Part shown: positions 18,765 to 27,010 of the stretch, piece after piece
Position numbering within the stretch: the first letter of the stretch is position 1
How the letters are laid out: each line of letters begins with the position of its first letter
Assembly: GCA_023422775.1 (NCBI GenBank)
Contig: JAFAGM010000038.1
Span: 10,956 to 74,955, forward strand
From: Pseudomonadota bacterium
GTDB lineage: Bacteria; Pseudomonadota; Alphaproteobacteria; Rhizobiales; Xanthobacteraceae
DNA length: 64,000 bases
Direction: 5' to 3'
Translations under genes and position numbers: made by a program
Notes under the pieces: generated by a model
Database searches by the model: none
What the model saw: the letters and a program-made list of their open reading frames with translations, nothing else
Told to the model about the DNA's origin: nothing

Positions 18765-19832
18765 ATGCACTACACCCCTGCCCCGCGCGATCCCAAGGCC
18801 GAGCCCATCCGCATCAACCTGCTGTCGGACACGCAGACGCGCCCGACGGCCGCGATGCGCGAGGCGATGGCGCGGGCGGAGGTTGGCGACGAGCAGATCG
18901 GCGATGATCCCACGGTCAATCTGTTGTGCGAACGGGTTGCCGACCTGCTCGGCAAGGAAGCTGCCGTGTTCATGCCGTCGGGCACCATGTGCAACGTCGC
19001 GGCGACGCTCGCCCATTGCCGGCCGGGCGATGAACTTCTCGCCCATGCAACCGCGCACATCATTGCGCGCGAAGGCGGCGCGCATGCAGCGCTCGGCGGC
19101 TTCCAGATCACGCAACTGCCGGGCGATGACGGGCAGTTCACGCCCGAAACATTCAGTGCAGCCCTGCATCCGCGCTCGCGCTACCAACCGCCGCAGACCC
19201 TCGTCAGCGTCGAGCAGACCGCAAATATCGGCGGCGGCGCGATCTGGAAGAAGACGGCGCTCGATGAAGTGGCGGCGATCGCCAAGGCAAACGGGCTTGT
19301 CACCCACATGGACGGCGCGCGCCTGCTCAACGCCTGTGTCGCCACCGGCATATCGGCGAAAGACATGGCGGCGGGCTGGGATTCCGCCTGGATCGATTTC
19401 TCGAAAGGCCTTGGTGCACCGATCGGCGGCGTGATTGCGGGATCGCGCGCCTTCATCGATGACGTCTGGCGCTGGAAACAGCGCCTCGGCGGATCGATGC
19501 GGCAGGCCGGCGTTTGTGCCGCCGCCTGCGTCTACGCGCTCGACCGTCACGTCGACCGCCTCGCCGACGATCACGCCAACGCCCGCGCGCTGGCGCGGGG
19601 GCTGTCGCAAATCAGCGGGATGGAAGTCCAGCAGCCCGAGACCAATCTGGTGTTCTTCAAACCGGACGGCGCCGGCATCGCCGGCGACAGGATGGTCGAG
19701 GCTCTACGCAGGCGCGGCGTCCTGCTCGCCACGATGGACGGGCGCATCCGCGCCTGCACCCATCTCGACGTCAGCGCTGCGATGATCGAGGAAACGGTCA
19801 GCCTGGTGCGCGAGATCGTGCGGGCGGCGTGA
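18765..19832 (+). CDS. Low-specificity L-threonine aldolase-type PLP enzyme
   Basis: This fold-type I PLP enzyme would cleave threonine or allo-threonine to glycine and acetaldehyde. The Schiff-base lysine is Lys214 in IDFSKGLGAPIG. LLSDTQTRPTAAMREAM, GDEQIGDDPTVN and the PSGTMCN phosphate cup follow the family pattern. The length is 355 residues, with the ATG at 18765. It converges within 3 bp on the GH17 gene. Beta-hydroxy amino acids other than threonine are possible substrates. Confidence 0.9.
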   Translation: MHYTPAPRDPKAEPIRINLLSDTQTRPTAAMREAMARAEVGDEQIGDDPTVNLLCERVADLLGKEAAVFMPSGTMCNVAATLAHCRPGDELLAHATAHIIAREGGAHAALGGFQITQLPGDDGQFTPETFSAALHPRSRYQPPQTLVSVEQTANIGGGAIWKKTALDEVAAIAKANGLVTHMDGARLLNACVATGISAKDMAAGWDSAWIDFSKGLGAPIGGVIAGSRAFIDDVWRWKQRLGGSMRQAGVCAAACVYALDRHVDRLADDHANARALARGLSQISGMEVQQPETNLVFFKPDGAGIAGDRMVEALRRRGVLLATMDGRIRACTHLDVSAAMIEETVSLVREIVRAA

Positions 19833-19835
19833 GCC

Positions 19836-21557
19836 TCACCCGCCGAGCGCACGCCTGATTCCGTCCGCTCCGCGTGAGCCCGCTTCGGCCTCGTCAGGGA
19901 CGGCCGTCGCGGCGGCCGAAGTCGCTTCTGTCACCGCAACGGCGCGCGCCTGCCATAGCGCGCTGCAGAACAGGAAATACACCGCTCCCGTCCACAGTGC
20001 CTGCCAGTTCTCAAACCCTTCGTTGAGGATGACATAGGCCGCCGCCAGCGCAAACAGTGCCGTGAACACGGCCTCGGCGAGCGGCCGCGTGCCGGATGCT
20101 GGACGATTGAGGAATGCCAGGGTCCAGAACGGCACCACCGCCATGGTCAGGGCAGCGAACGGAAAATCGCGCCAGCGCGCGTCGAACACGAGGCTCAACG
20201 CGATCTGCGCGGCAATGACCGTGGTCACAATCAGCGTGATGCCCAGCATGTTCGTCATGAAGGACGGGGTTCGGTCCTTGGCTGGCCCCAACACGTCGAC
20301 AAATGCCGGAAGCGCCCGCCCCGACATCAGCGCGTGGGTGGACAGCAGCGGCGCAACCACCCCTGCAGCCACCAGCAGGCCCTGGAGCAACCAACCGCCG
20401 AGCCCGTAGCTTTCGTGGAGCATCTTGTCGAAGCTTATTCCAAGCAAAATCCCGCCCGCCGTCGCCGATATCGCGACCGCAATCCATGACGCCAAACCAG
20501 CGTCCGACGGCCGGCGCTTGAGCGTCAACAAGGCGCTTGCGAAGACGCCGATGCAGAGAGCCAGCCCCAACCCCATCTGCAGCTTCCAGAACGGGTAGTT
20601 GCTGATGGCCTCCCCGGCCGGATATTTCGGCTTGCGATCGGCGCTATCGAACAGGCCCCAATAGCCGCCGACCGTTCCCTCCCATCGGCGCTTCCATGGC
20701 TCGTCATAGGCCTCGAACAGGTTGACGCGAAAGTTCTCCTGCCGGGCGCGATCGAGAAGCTCGGAAATGAACCGCGCCTGGTTGATGCGGGAGGCGAGAG
20801 CCCCCTCGCGCATCCGCCCGTGGCTGGGCCAGCCGGCTTCGCCGATCAGGATTTCCTTGCCCGGAAAGGCGGCCGCCACCTGCTTGCGGATGCCATCCAC
20901 ATGCGCGGCCGCGTCTTCGGCGCGAGGTGGAAAGTCCTCCCAATAGGGCAGCAAATGGATGGTGACGAAATCGACGTCGGTGGCCATCTCCCGGTAGCGC
21001 AGCCAGAATTCCCAGACATCGGCATAGGTCACCGGCACATCCACGCGCGGCCTGACCGAACGGATGATTTCCCGAAGGTCGGAAGCGATCATCTCGCCGC
21101 GCAGCAGCACTTCGCTGCCGACGATGATCGCTGTGACCGTGCCTGGATGATCCTTGGTCAGCGAGACTGCGATGTCGATCAGGTGAACATTCTTGGCGCG
21201 ATCGCGTCCGATCCAGACCCCGAGCAGAACCTTCAACCCGACCCTGCCCGCAAGCTCCGGCACCTTGTCCAGTCCGTTGTCGATGGAATAGGTGCGGATG
21301 CATTTGGTTACCTTCGCAAGCTCGCGCAGATCCTCCAGAATCTGCTCCGGGCTGACGATGAGAGACTGGTCGTGCGGCGTCTGCTCGTTGCGGAACGGCG
21401 CGTAGGAAACGCACTCCAGCTTCGCCGTCGCATCGATAGGCGCGCGCGGCAGCGTCACCGGCGTGGCCAGCCACCACCATGCCGCTGCAACGACACCCAG
21501 CGATAGAAAGAAAAGCGCCAGCGGCGTACGAAGGCCGATTGGTCCTGCTCCAGACAA
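19836..21557 (-). CDS. GH17-family membrane glucan enzyme, NdvC-like (beta-1,6-glucan synthase/transglycosylase)
   Basis: The 573-residue protein starts with a signal-anchor helix (LALFFLSLGVVAAAWWWLA). A periplasmic GH17 domain (about 45-320) follows, with the acid Glu in IIVGSEVLLRG and the nucleophile Glu in LIGEAGWPSHGR. The C-terminal half (about 325-545) has about seven membrane helices. The layout matches NdvC of Bradyrhizobium, which introduces beta-1,6 linkages into cyclic beta-glucans. I leave out the symbol because specificity is not proven. It is divergent from the GH1 gene across a 171-bp region with a palindromic operator, so the two may be co-regulated. Confidence 0.82.
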   Translation of the reverse strand: MSGAGPIGLRTPLALFFLSLGVVAAAWWWLATPVTLPRAPIDATAKLECVSYAPFRNEQTPHDQSLIVSPEQILEDLRELAKVTKCIRTYSIDNGLDKVPELAGRVGLKVLLGVWIGRDRAKNVHLIDIAVSLTKDHPGTVTAIIVGSEVLLRGEMIASDLREIIRSVRPRVDVPVTYADVWEFWLRYREMATDVDFVTIHLLPYWEDFPPRAEDAAAHVDGIRKQVAAAFPGKEILIGEAGWPSHGRMREGALASRINQARFISELLDRARQENFRVNLFEAYDEPWKRRWEGTVGGYWGLFDSADRKPKYPAGEAISNYPFWKLQMGLGLALCIGVFASALLTLKRRPSDAGLASWIAVAISATAGGILLGISFDKMLHESYGLGGWLLQGLLVAAGVVAPLLSTHALMSGRALPAFVDVLGPAKDRTPSFMTNMLGITLIVTTVIAAQIALSLVFDARWRDFPFAALTMAVVPFWTLAFLNRPASGTRPLAEAVFTALFALAAAYVILNEGFENWQALWTGAVYFLFCSALWQARAVAVTEATSAAATAVPDEAEAGSRGADGIRRALGG

Positions 21558-21647
21558 GCGAATAGGTCAGCCTGTTTAGCTCTGCGCGGCAGGCGTGTCG
21601 ATCCGCTGAGCGGCCGTCTGCACAATTGCGCCGCAAAACGGATGCGG

Positions 21648-21664
21648 TGATATAGACTATATCA
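21648..21664. promoter_or_regulatory. 17-bp palindromic operator between the GH17 and GH1 genes
   Basis: TGATATAG, a central A, and CTATATCA form a perfect dyad in the middle of the divergent intergenic region. It is AT-rich in a GC-rich setting and sits 65 bp before the GH1 start and 91 bp before the GH17 start. This is the expected place for a shared regulator site. Confidence 0.5.
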
Positions 21665-21728
21665 GGCACCAGGCATCAAGAGCGGGTCTTGCTGCCCAGG
21701 ATCGATCCCGCCCGCGGCCAGTGAAACG

Positions 21729-23201
21729 ATGTCCCTCAAAAGATTTTCCCGCCGCCAGTTCGCCAGGATCGCGGGCTGGTCGGCCCTTGGCATGTCGGCA
21801 CTATCAGGCAAATCCAGTCTGGCTCAATCGGGCCAGGAGCGGGGGTCACAATATCGAAGCGCCGCCGCTTTCTTTCCTGACCATTTCTTGTGGGGGACGG
21901 CGACATCCTCCTATCAGGTCGAGGGGGCCGTCAGCGAAGACGGGCGCGGCCCATCTATCTGGGACCGTTTCGCCCACACCCCCGGCACCATTTCCGATCG
22001 CAGCAATGGCGACACCGCGACCGATCATTTTCATCGGTACAAGGAAGACGTTCAGTTGATGAAGGCACTGGGCACAAAGGCCTATCGATTCTCGATCGCC
22101 TGGCCTCGCGTCTTCCCGGAAGGGACTGGCTCGCCCAATCCAAAAGGCCTCGATTTCTACAACCGGCTGCTTGACGAATTGTTAGCGAACGGCATCGAGC
22201 CGTTCGCGACCCTGTATCACTGGGACCTGCCTCAGGCGCTGCAGGACCGCCACGGAGGCTGGACGTCCCGCGAGACCTCGAAGGCATTTGCGGATTACGC
22301 AGCCCATGTCGCGGCGCGCCTGGGCGACCGCGTGAAGCATTACTTCACGATCAACGAGTGCTCCCGGCTCGTACATCTCGGCCATGGAATCGGCGCCGAT
22401 GCGCCGGGACTGAAGCTATCCCCATCGGAGCTGAAGCAGGTTCGGCACAATGTCGCCCTCGGGCACGGGCTTGCGGTTCAGGCTATCCGGGCCCACGGAC
22501 TCAGAGGGACCAGGGTCGGGCCGGCGGAGAATGCCGTGAGTTGCATCCCTGCCGTCGAAACGCCGGCGAACGTCCGCGCCGCCGAAATGGCGATGCGCGA
22601 GCTCAACGCCGGCTATCTGACTGTGATGCTCGAGGGCAAATACACCGATGCCTATCTGGCGCAGGATGCGCCGAAGTACACCACTGAGGATCTGCGCATC
22701 ATCTCCTCCCCGATCGATTTTGTCGGGCTCAACGTCTACATGCCCGATCATTATGTCGTCGCCGCCGACAACGAACGCGGCTTCACGCTGGCGCCGTTCC
22801 CAGCCTCGTTCCCGCACATGAAGGCCGCCTGGCTCAGGCCGGGTCCCGAGACCATGTACTGGGTGCCTCGGCACGTGGCGAAGATCTGGAACGTGCAGTC
22901 GATCTACATCACCGAGAACGGCACGTCGGGGAGCGACCAGCCCGCCGCGGACGGCACCATCTATGACGTCGACCGCATCATGTACCTGCGCAACTATCTG
23001 ACGCAGTTGCAGCGCGCGACATCGGAGAGTGTGCCCGTGCGCGGATATTTCCTGTGGAGCCTGATGGACAATTTCGAATGGTCGGACGGGTATGAACAGC
23101 GCTTTGGCCTCTACCACGTCGACTTCGCCACGCAGCGCCGCACGCCCAAGCTGAGCGCGTCGTTCTACCGCGAGACGATCGCACGAAACGCCGTGGCGTA
23201 A
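21729..23201 (+). CDS. GH1 beta-glucosidase, Tat-exported
   Basis: The 490-residue protein carries a twin-arginine signal (SRRQFARIAGWSALGMSALS) and then a complete GH1 barrel. The acid/base Glu is in TINEC (usually TLNEP) and the nucleophile Glu is in YITENG. GTATSSYQVEGA, FSIAWPRVFPEG, YHWDLPQAL and the C-terminal GYFLWSLMDNFEWSDGY are all present. Export by Tat is unusual for GH1 enzymes, which are mostly cytoplasmic, and points to periplasmic glucan or glucoside cleavage. The neighbours are the GH17 glucan enzyme and two secreted serine hydrolases. Confidence 0.92.
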   Translation: MSLKRFSRRQFARIAGWSALGMSALSGKSSLAQSGQERGSQYRSAAAFFPDHFLWGTATSSYQVEGAVSEDGRGPSIWDRFAHTPGTISDRSNGDTATDHFHRYKEDVQLMKALGTKAYRFSIAWPRVFPEGTGSPNPKGLDFYNRLLDELLANGIEPFATLYHWDLPQALQDRHGGWTSRETSKAFADYAAHVAARLGDRVKHYFTINECSRLVHLGHGIGADAPGLKLSPSELKQVRHNVALGHGLAVQAIRAHGLRGTRVGPAENAVSCIPAVETPANVRAAEMAMRELNAGYLTVMLEGKYTDAYLAQDAPKYTTEDLRIISSPIDFVGLNVYMPDHYVVAADNERGFTLAPFPASFPHMKAAWLRPGPETMYWVPRHVAKIWNVQSIYITENGTSGSDQPAADGTIYDVDRIMYLRNYLTQLQRATSESVPVRGYFLWSLMDNFEWSDGYEQRFGLYHVDFATQRRTPKLSASFYRETIARNAVA

Positions 23202-23212
23202 TCGGGCGATTG

Positions 23213-24511
23213 TCAATTCGTGGTACGCAAGCCCTTGCCGAGCGCCTCGAACATGATCGTCTTCAGCGCCAACTGAATCCGCCCGCCCTGTGTTGGCGCC
23301 TGCACCATGAAGACAACCAGCAGGTCGTCCTCGGGATCGACGAAGTAGAAACTGCCGCCCGCACCGTCCCAGCGGTATTCGCCGAGCGGCCAGTTCGTAT
23401 TCGGCGGCGGCGAGGTGCGCACGGCGAAGCCAAGGCCAAAGCCGCTGCTCGGACCGGGGAAATAGAAGGGATCGTGCAGGATCCCGGTCTCCGGCCCGAT
23501 CTGGTCCGACGTCATCAGCGCCACCGTCTCGGGCTTGAGGTAGCGCTTGCCGTCCAGTTCGCCGCCATTGAGCAGCATCTGCAGGAAGCGGGCGTAGTCC
23601 CCGGCGGTCGAGACCAGCCCTGCGCCGCCGGATTGCCAGCGACGCGGCACTGTCGGGTCCCCGATGCCCGCCACCCGAAACTGGTCGACGGGAAATCCCT
23701 GGGCTATCCGTGGCCATTTCGCCTTGTCCCGGACATAATATGCGGTGTCGGACATGCCGAGCGGATCGAACAGTCTCTGCTTCTCGAACTGAAACAGCGA
23801 CTGCCCCGAGGCCACCTCGACGACACGACCGAGCACGTCGGTCGAATGGCTGTAATTCCAGCGCGTTCCGGGCTGATCGGCGAGCGGCAGGGTCGCGATC
23901 CGGTCGGCAAATTCGGCGTTGTCGAAGTCGCCGGCGTACAGCTTTGGATTGGCATAGAGTTTCTGCACCGCGGTCTCGCCGAAGAAACCGTAGGTGATGC
24001 CGGACGTATGCCGCAGCAGATCCCTGATCGTGATCGGGCGCTTCAACGGCTCGAGCTTGAGCGCAGGCTGTCCCGCCTCGTCGGAAAGATCGACGCCGAC
24101 TTTTGCATCCGTAAAGGAATGAATGTATTTCGACACCGGATCGTCGAGCGACAGCTTGCCGTCGTCGACCAGCATCATCGCGGCAACCGAGGTGACGGCT
24201 TTCGACATCGAATAGATCTGGAAAAGCGTGTCCGGCGTCATCGGCTGGCCGGTCGCGGGATCGCGGACGCCGAAACTCTCGAAATAGACCGGCTTGCCGT
24301 GCTGCTGGATCAGCAGGATAGCGCCCGGGATCTTGCCCGTCGTGATTTCGTGCTGAACGTGCTCCCCGATCCGGTCCAGGGCCGGGCGTGAAAACGTTGG
24401 CGCCTTCGGTCCGGCCCGCACCTCGTGCAGCCATCCGGCCGCCAGGAGGACGGCCAGCGCCGCAGCGGCGAGGCTGCGTCCTGCGGAGGCTTTAGTTCTC
24501 CAGCGCTTCAT
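23213..24511 (-). CDS. Secreted beta-lactamase-fold serine hydrolase, copy 2
   Basis: This class C beta-lactamase/EstB-like hydrolase of 432 residues has a signal peptide (AAAALAVLLAAGWLHEVRA). The nucleophile motif is Ser101-Met-Ser-Lys104 and the Tyr motif is WNYSHSTD. A DAGGSF-like (GAGGSFYF) C-terminal element stands where lactamases have KTG. Such proteins are usually esterases or peptidases. It starts inside the end of the upstream paralogue (20-bp overlap), so the pair is a tandem duplication in one operon. The substrate is unknown. Confidence 0.88.
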   Translation of the reverse strand: MKRWRTKASAGRSLAAAALAVLLAAGWLHEVRAGPKAPTFSRPALDRIGEHVQHEITTGKIPGAILLIQQHGKPVYFESFGVRDPATGQPMTPDTLFQIYSMSKAVTSVAAMMLVDDGKLSLDDPVSKYIHSFTDAKVGVDLSDEAGQPALKLEPLKRPITIRDLLRHTSGITYGFFGETAVQKLYANPKLYAGDFDNAEFADRIATLPLADQPGTRWNYSHSTDVLGRVVEVASGQSLFQFEKQRLFDPLGMSDTAYYVRDKAKWPRIAQGFPVDQFRVAGIGDPTVPRRWQSGGAGLVSTAGDYARFLQMLLNGGELDGKRYLKPETVALMTSDQIGPETGILHDPFYFPGPSSGFGLGFAVRTSPPPNTNWPLGEYRWDGAGGSFYFVDPEDDLLVVFMVQAPTQGGRIQLALKTIMFEALGKGLRTTN

Positions 24512-25775
24512 AGACCAACTGCTTCAGCGTCCGCTGGACCCGCTGGCGCTCCGTCGGCGTCTGCTCCAGCACCACGAAGAACATATCCTGCTTGCGATCG
24601 ACCACCATATAGCAGCCCGAGGCCCCGTCCCATTTCAGTTCGCCCAGTGATCCCGGCGGTGGCGGCTTGGCGTTACCGGGATCGGTGCGGACGGCAAACC
24701 CGAGCCCCATGCCGAAACCGTCGCCGGGAAAATAGAAATAGTCCCGTGCAACACCGGAGTCCTTGCCCGCATGGTCCGACGCCATCAGTTCGAACGTCTT
24801 CGGGCTGAGATAGGTCTTGCCGTCGAACGTACCGCCGTTGGCGATCATCTGCGCAAAGCGCGAGAAGTCCGCCATGGTCGAAACCATGCCGCCGCTTGCG
24901 GATTCCCACTTCTGGCGAACCTCGGTCCGGTACAGGCGGCCGACCCGGAAATCGCTGTCGTTCGGCAGCGGCTGGGCGAGCCGCTGCAGCCGCTCAGGTT
25001 CGGTGACGAAAAAGCCGGTGTCGACCATGCCGAGCGGATCGAGCAGCTTTTCCTTCTCGAGCTCGAGCAATGATTTGCCGGACACGATCTCCATGATCCG
25101 CGCGAGAATGTCGGTGGAATGGCCGTACTGCCAGAGCGCTCCCGGCTGGTTGTGCAGCGGCAGCCTGGCGATCCGCTCGGCGAATTCGGCCAGATCGAAT
25201 TCGCCCGCGTAGATGTTGGCCTCCTTGTAGGCCTTGCGCACCAGGCTGTCGCCGTAGAAGCCATAGGTGATGCCGGAGGTATGGCGCATCAGGTCGAGGA
25301 TGGTGATCGGTCGCGTCAGCGGCACCAGTTCGAGCGACTTGGTGCCGTCCTCGGCCTTTTTCTCCACGCCGACCTTCATGTTCGCGAAGGAGGGAATGTA
25401 CTTCGAGACGGGATCGTCGAGCTTGATCTTGCCGTCCTGGATCAGCTGCATCGCCACGACCGACGTGATCACCTTGGTCAGCGAAGACAGGCGGAAGATG
25501 GTCTTGTCATTGATCGGCGCCTTGGACACCACGTCCTGCATGCCGAAGGTCTGGTGATAGACCGGCTTGCCGTGCTGCTGGATCAGGACGTTGGCGCCGG
25601 CGATCTTGCCTGTGTCCACCTCGTTCTTGAAGAACGCGGTGATCTTCGCAAGCTTGTCTTGGTTGAAACGTGCCCCGGCGGGAATATCGAAAGTGCCTTC
25701 GGCTCGGACCTCTGGCGCGGCCACCAGCAACAGCGCACCGCAGGCCAGCGCGCGCCACAATCGACGTGAATTCAT
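24492..25775 (-). CDS. Secreted beta-lactamase-fold serine hydrolase, copy 1
   Basis: The 427-residue paralogue of the next gene has a signal peptide (LACGALLLVAAPEVRA). Its motifs are Ser98-Leu-Thr-Lys101 and WQYGHSTD, with GASGCYMVVD at the third motif. Both copies share HTSGITYGF and LLDPLGM blocks. The two genes overlap by 20 bp with the same orientation, so translation is likely coupled. The location beside GH1 and GH17 genes suggests work on periplasmic saccharides or their ester groups, but this is inference. Confidence 0.88.
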   Translation of the reverse strand: MNSRRLWRALACGALLLVAAPEVRAEGTFDIPAGARFNQDKLAKITAFFKNEVDTGKIAGANVLIQQHGKPVYHQTFGMQDVVSKAPINDKTIFRLSSLTKVITSVVAMQLIQDGKIKLDDPVSKYIPSFANMKVGVEKKAEDGTKSLELVPLTRPITILDLMRHTSGITYGFYGDSLVRKAYKEANIYAGEFDLAEFAERIARLPLHNQPGALWQYGHSTDILARIMEIVSGKSLLELEKEKLLDPLGMVDTGFFVTEPERLQRLAQPLPNDSDFRVGRLYRTEVRQKWESASGGMVSTMADFSRFAQMIANGGTFDGKTYLSPKTFELMASDHAGKDSGVARDYFYFPGDGFGMGLGFAVRTDPGNAKPPPPGSLGELKWDGASGCYMVVDRKQDMFFVVLEQTPTERQRVQRTLKQLVYEALEN

Positions 25776-25814
25776 TGACCCCTCCGGAATACTCGGAAGA
25801 GTGTAGCTGTGGTC

Positions 25815-26369
25815 TCAGCCGGCGCAAGGGCGGCCAAGGGCCGCCATGGCCTCTTCGTGCAGCCGGCCGCTGCCAGGAGAGAAGCAGCAGAAGATGACCC
25901 GCCTTACCGAGGGCGCCGATGGCAGCGCCTCGGCAATGGTGGCGACGGCAATGCCGGCCGCGCGCTCGGCCGGGAAGCGATAGATGCCGGTAGAAATCGC
26001 TGGAAAGGCCACGGTCGACAGCCCGTGCTGCTGGCAGAGCTCAATCGAGCGGCGATAGCAGGAGGCGAGCAGATCGTCCTCGCCGAGCGTACCGCCATTC
26101 CATACCGGCCCGACCGTGTGGATTACATGCCTTGCCGGCAGCCGGTAACCCTGGGTGATCTTGGCTTTGCCGGTCTCGCAGCCGTGGAGCATGCGGCACT
26201 CGGCCAGAAGCTCCGGCCCCGCAGCGCGATGGATCGCGCCATCGACGCCACCCCCGCCGAGGAGCGACGAATTCGCGGCGTTGACGATGGCGTCAACGCC
26301 GAGCGTAGTGATATCGGCAACGATGACTTCAAGCCGCGCCTCGCCGAACTGGCGCGCGGCGGGGCTCAG
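25815..26369 (-). CDS. Macro domain protein (O-acetyl-ADP-ribose deacetylase type)
   Basis: A full macro domain is encoded: LEVIVADITTLGVDAIVNAA, then NSSLLGGGGVDGAIHRAAG, CETGKAKITQGYRLPARHVIH and the C-terminal FPAISTGIYRFP loop. These residues bind ADP-ribose and remove O-acetyl or mono-ADP-ribosyl groups. No ATG, GTG or TTG lies in frame upstream of the domain. The only fitting start is CTG at 26369, whose last two bases overlap the grxD TGA stop (CTGA). That start gives 184 residues, the usual size. Starting at the first in-frame ATG (26192) would delete the ADP-ribose-binding NAAN and GGGGVDG motifs. Coupled translation from grxD is likely. Confidence 0.8.
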   Translation of the reverse strand: MSPAARQFGEARLEVIVADITTLGVDAIVNAANSSLLGGGGVDGAIHRAAGPELLAECRMLHGCETGKAKITQGYRLPARHVIHTVGPVWNGGTLGEDDLLASCYRRSIELCQQHGLSTVAFPAISTGIYRFPAERAAGIAVATIAEALPSAPSVRRVIFCCFSPGSGRLHEEAMAALGRPCAG

Positions 26370-26704
26370 GCCGAAGCCGCCGCATTGACGGTGACGCCCT
26401 TGTCGGAGAACAGCTGCTGCAGTTCACCGGCCTGGAACATCTCGCGGATGATGTCGCAACCGCCGATGAACTCGCCCTTGACGTAGAGCTGCGGAATGGT
26501 CGGCCAGTTCGAATAAGTCTTGATGCCGTTGCGGAGTTCGGCGGACTCGAGAACGTTCAGGCCCTTGTAGCCGACGCCGACGTGGTCGAGGATCTGTACC
26601 ACCTGCCCCGAGAAACCGCACTGCGGGAACTGCGGCGTTCCCTTCATGAACAGCACGACGTCGTTCGACTTCACTTCATTGTCGATGAATTGCTCGATGC
26701 TCAT
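26366..26704 (-). CDS. grxD: Monothiol glutaredoxin
   Basis: The 112-residue CGFS-type glutaredoxin has Cys29 in PQCGFSGQ, the TVP-equivalent WPTIPQLYVKGEFIGG and the GCDI glutathione-binding motif. Monothiol glutaredoxins of this class carry Fe-S clusters, usually with BolA as partner. A bolA gene lies 3.8 kb away on the same strand. In related genomes bolA and grxD are close neighbours, so the egt and adjacent genes look inserted between them. The macro-domain gene follows with a 4-base overlap. Confidence 0.96.
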   Translation of the reverse strand: MSIEQFIDNEVKSNDVVLFMKGTPQFPQCGFSGQVVQILDHVGVGYKGLNVLESAELRNGIKTYSNWPTIPQLYVKGEFIGGCDIIREMFQAGELQQLFSDKGVTVNAAASA

Positions 26705-27010
26705 ATTCTTCGCTTCCTTTTGGGGCGCACAGCCCCTGCGTCTTCGCCTGACGGCCGGCTCGTCCCGTCGATCCCGGTATTAGCAAATATATGTAGCCCA
26801 AACCGTTGTGCATCCAAAGTAAAATGCCGGGGATCGGGATTGCGTGGGCCCGGCCGGGCCTCTGGGAGGACGCTACTGCATGACCGGACGGCATCAACAT
26901 CATACCGAGCGAAGGCTTTTTTCCCGGACAGGAGCCCCTATCTAGGACGGACCGCCTGCCTGGAACCAGTTTGCCGGACCAACGTTCTCTCCCCCTGACC
27001 GGAGATCCCA
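26705..27010. other. Divergent intergenic region grxD/egtB
   Basis: This 306-bp stretch must hold both promoters. The only structure I can point to is a perfect GGCCCGGCCGGGCC palindrome at 26847-26860 and an AT-rich patch around 26780-26825. I see no convincing gene or RNA. Confidence 0.4.

Noticed and set aside
22416..24434. 672-codon minus-strand frame across GH1 and the serine hydrolase
   Set aside because: It spans two real genes in wrong frames and shows no conserved motif.
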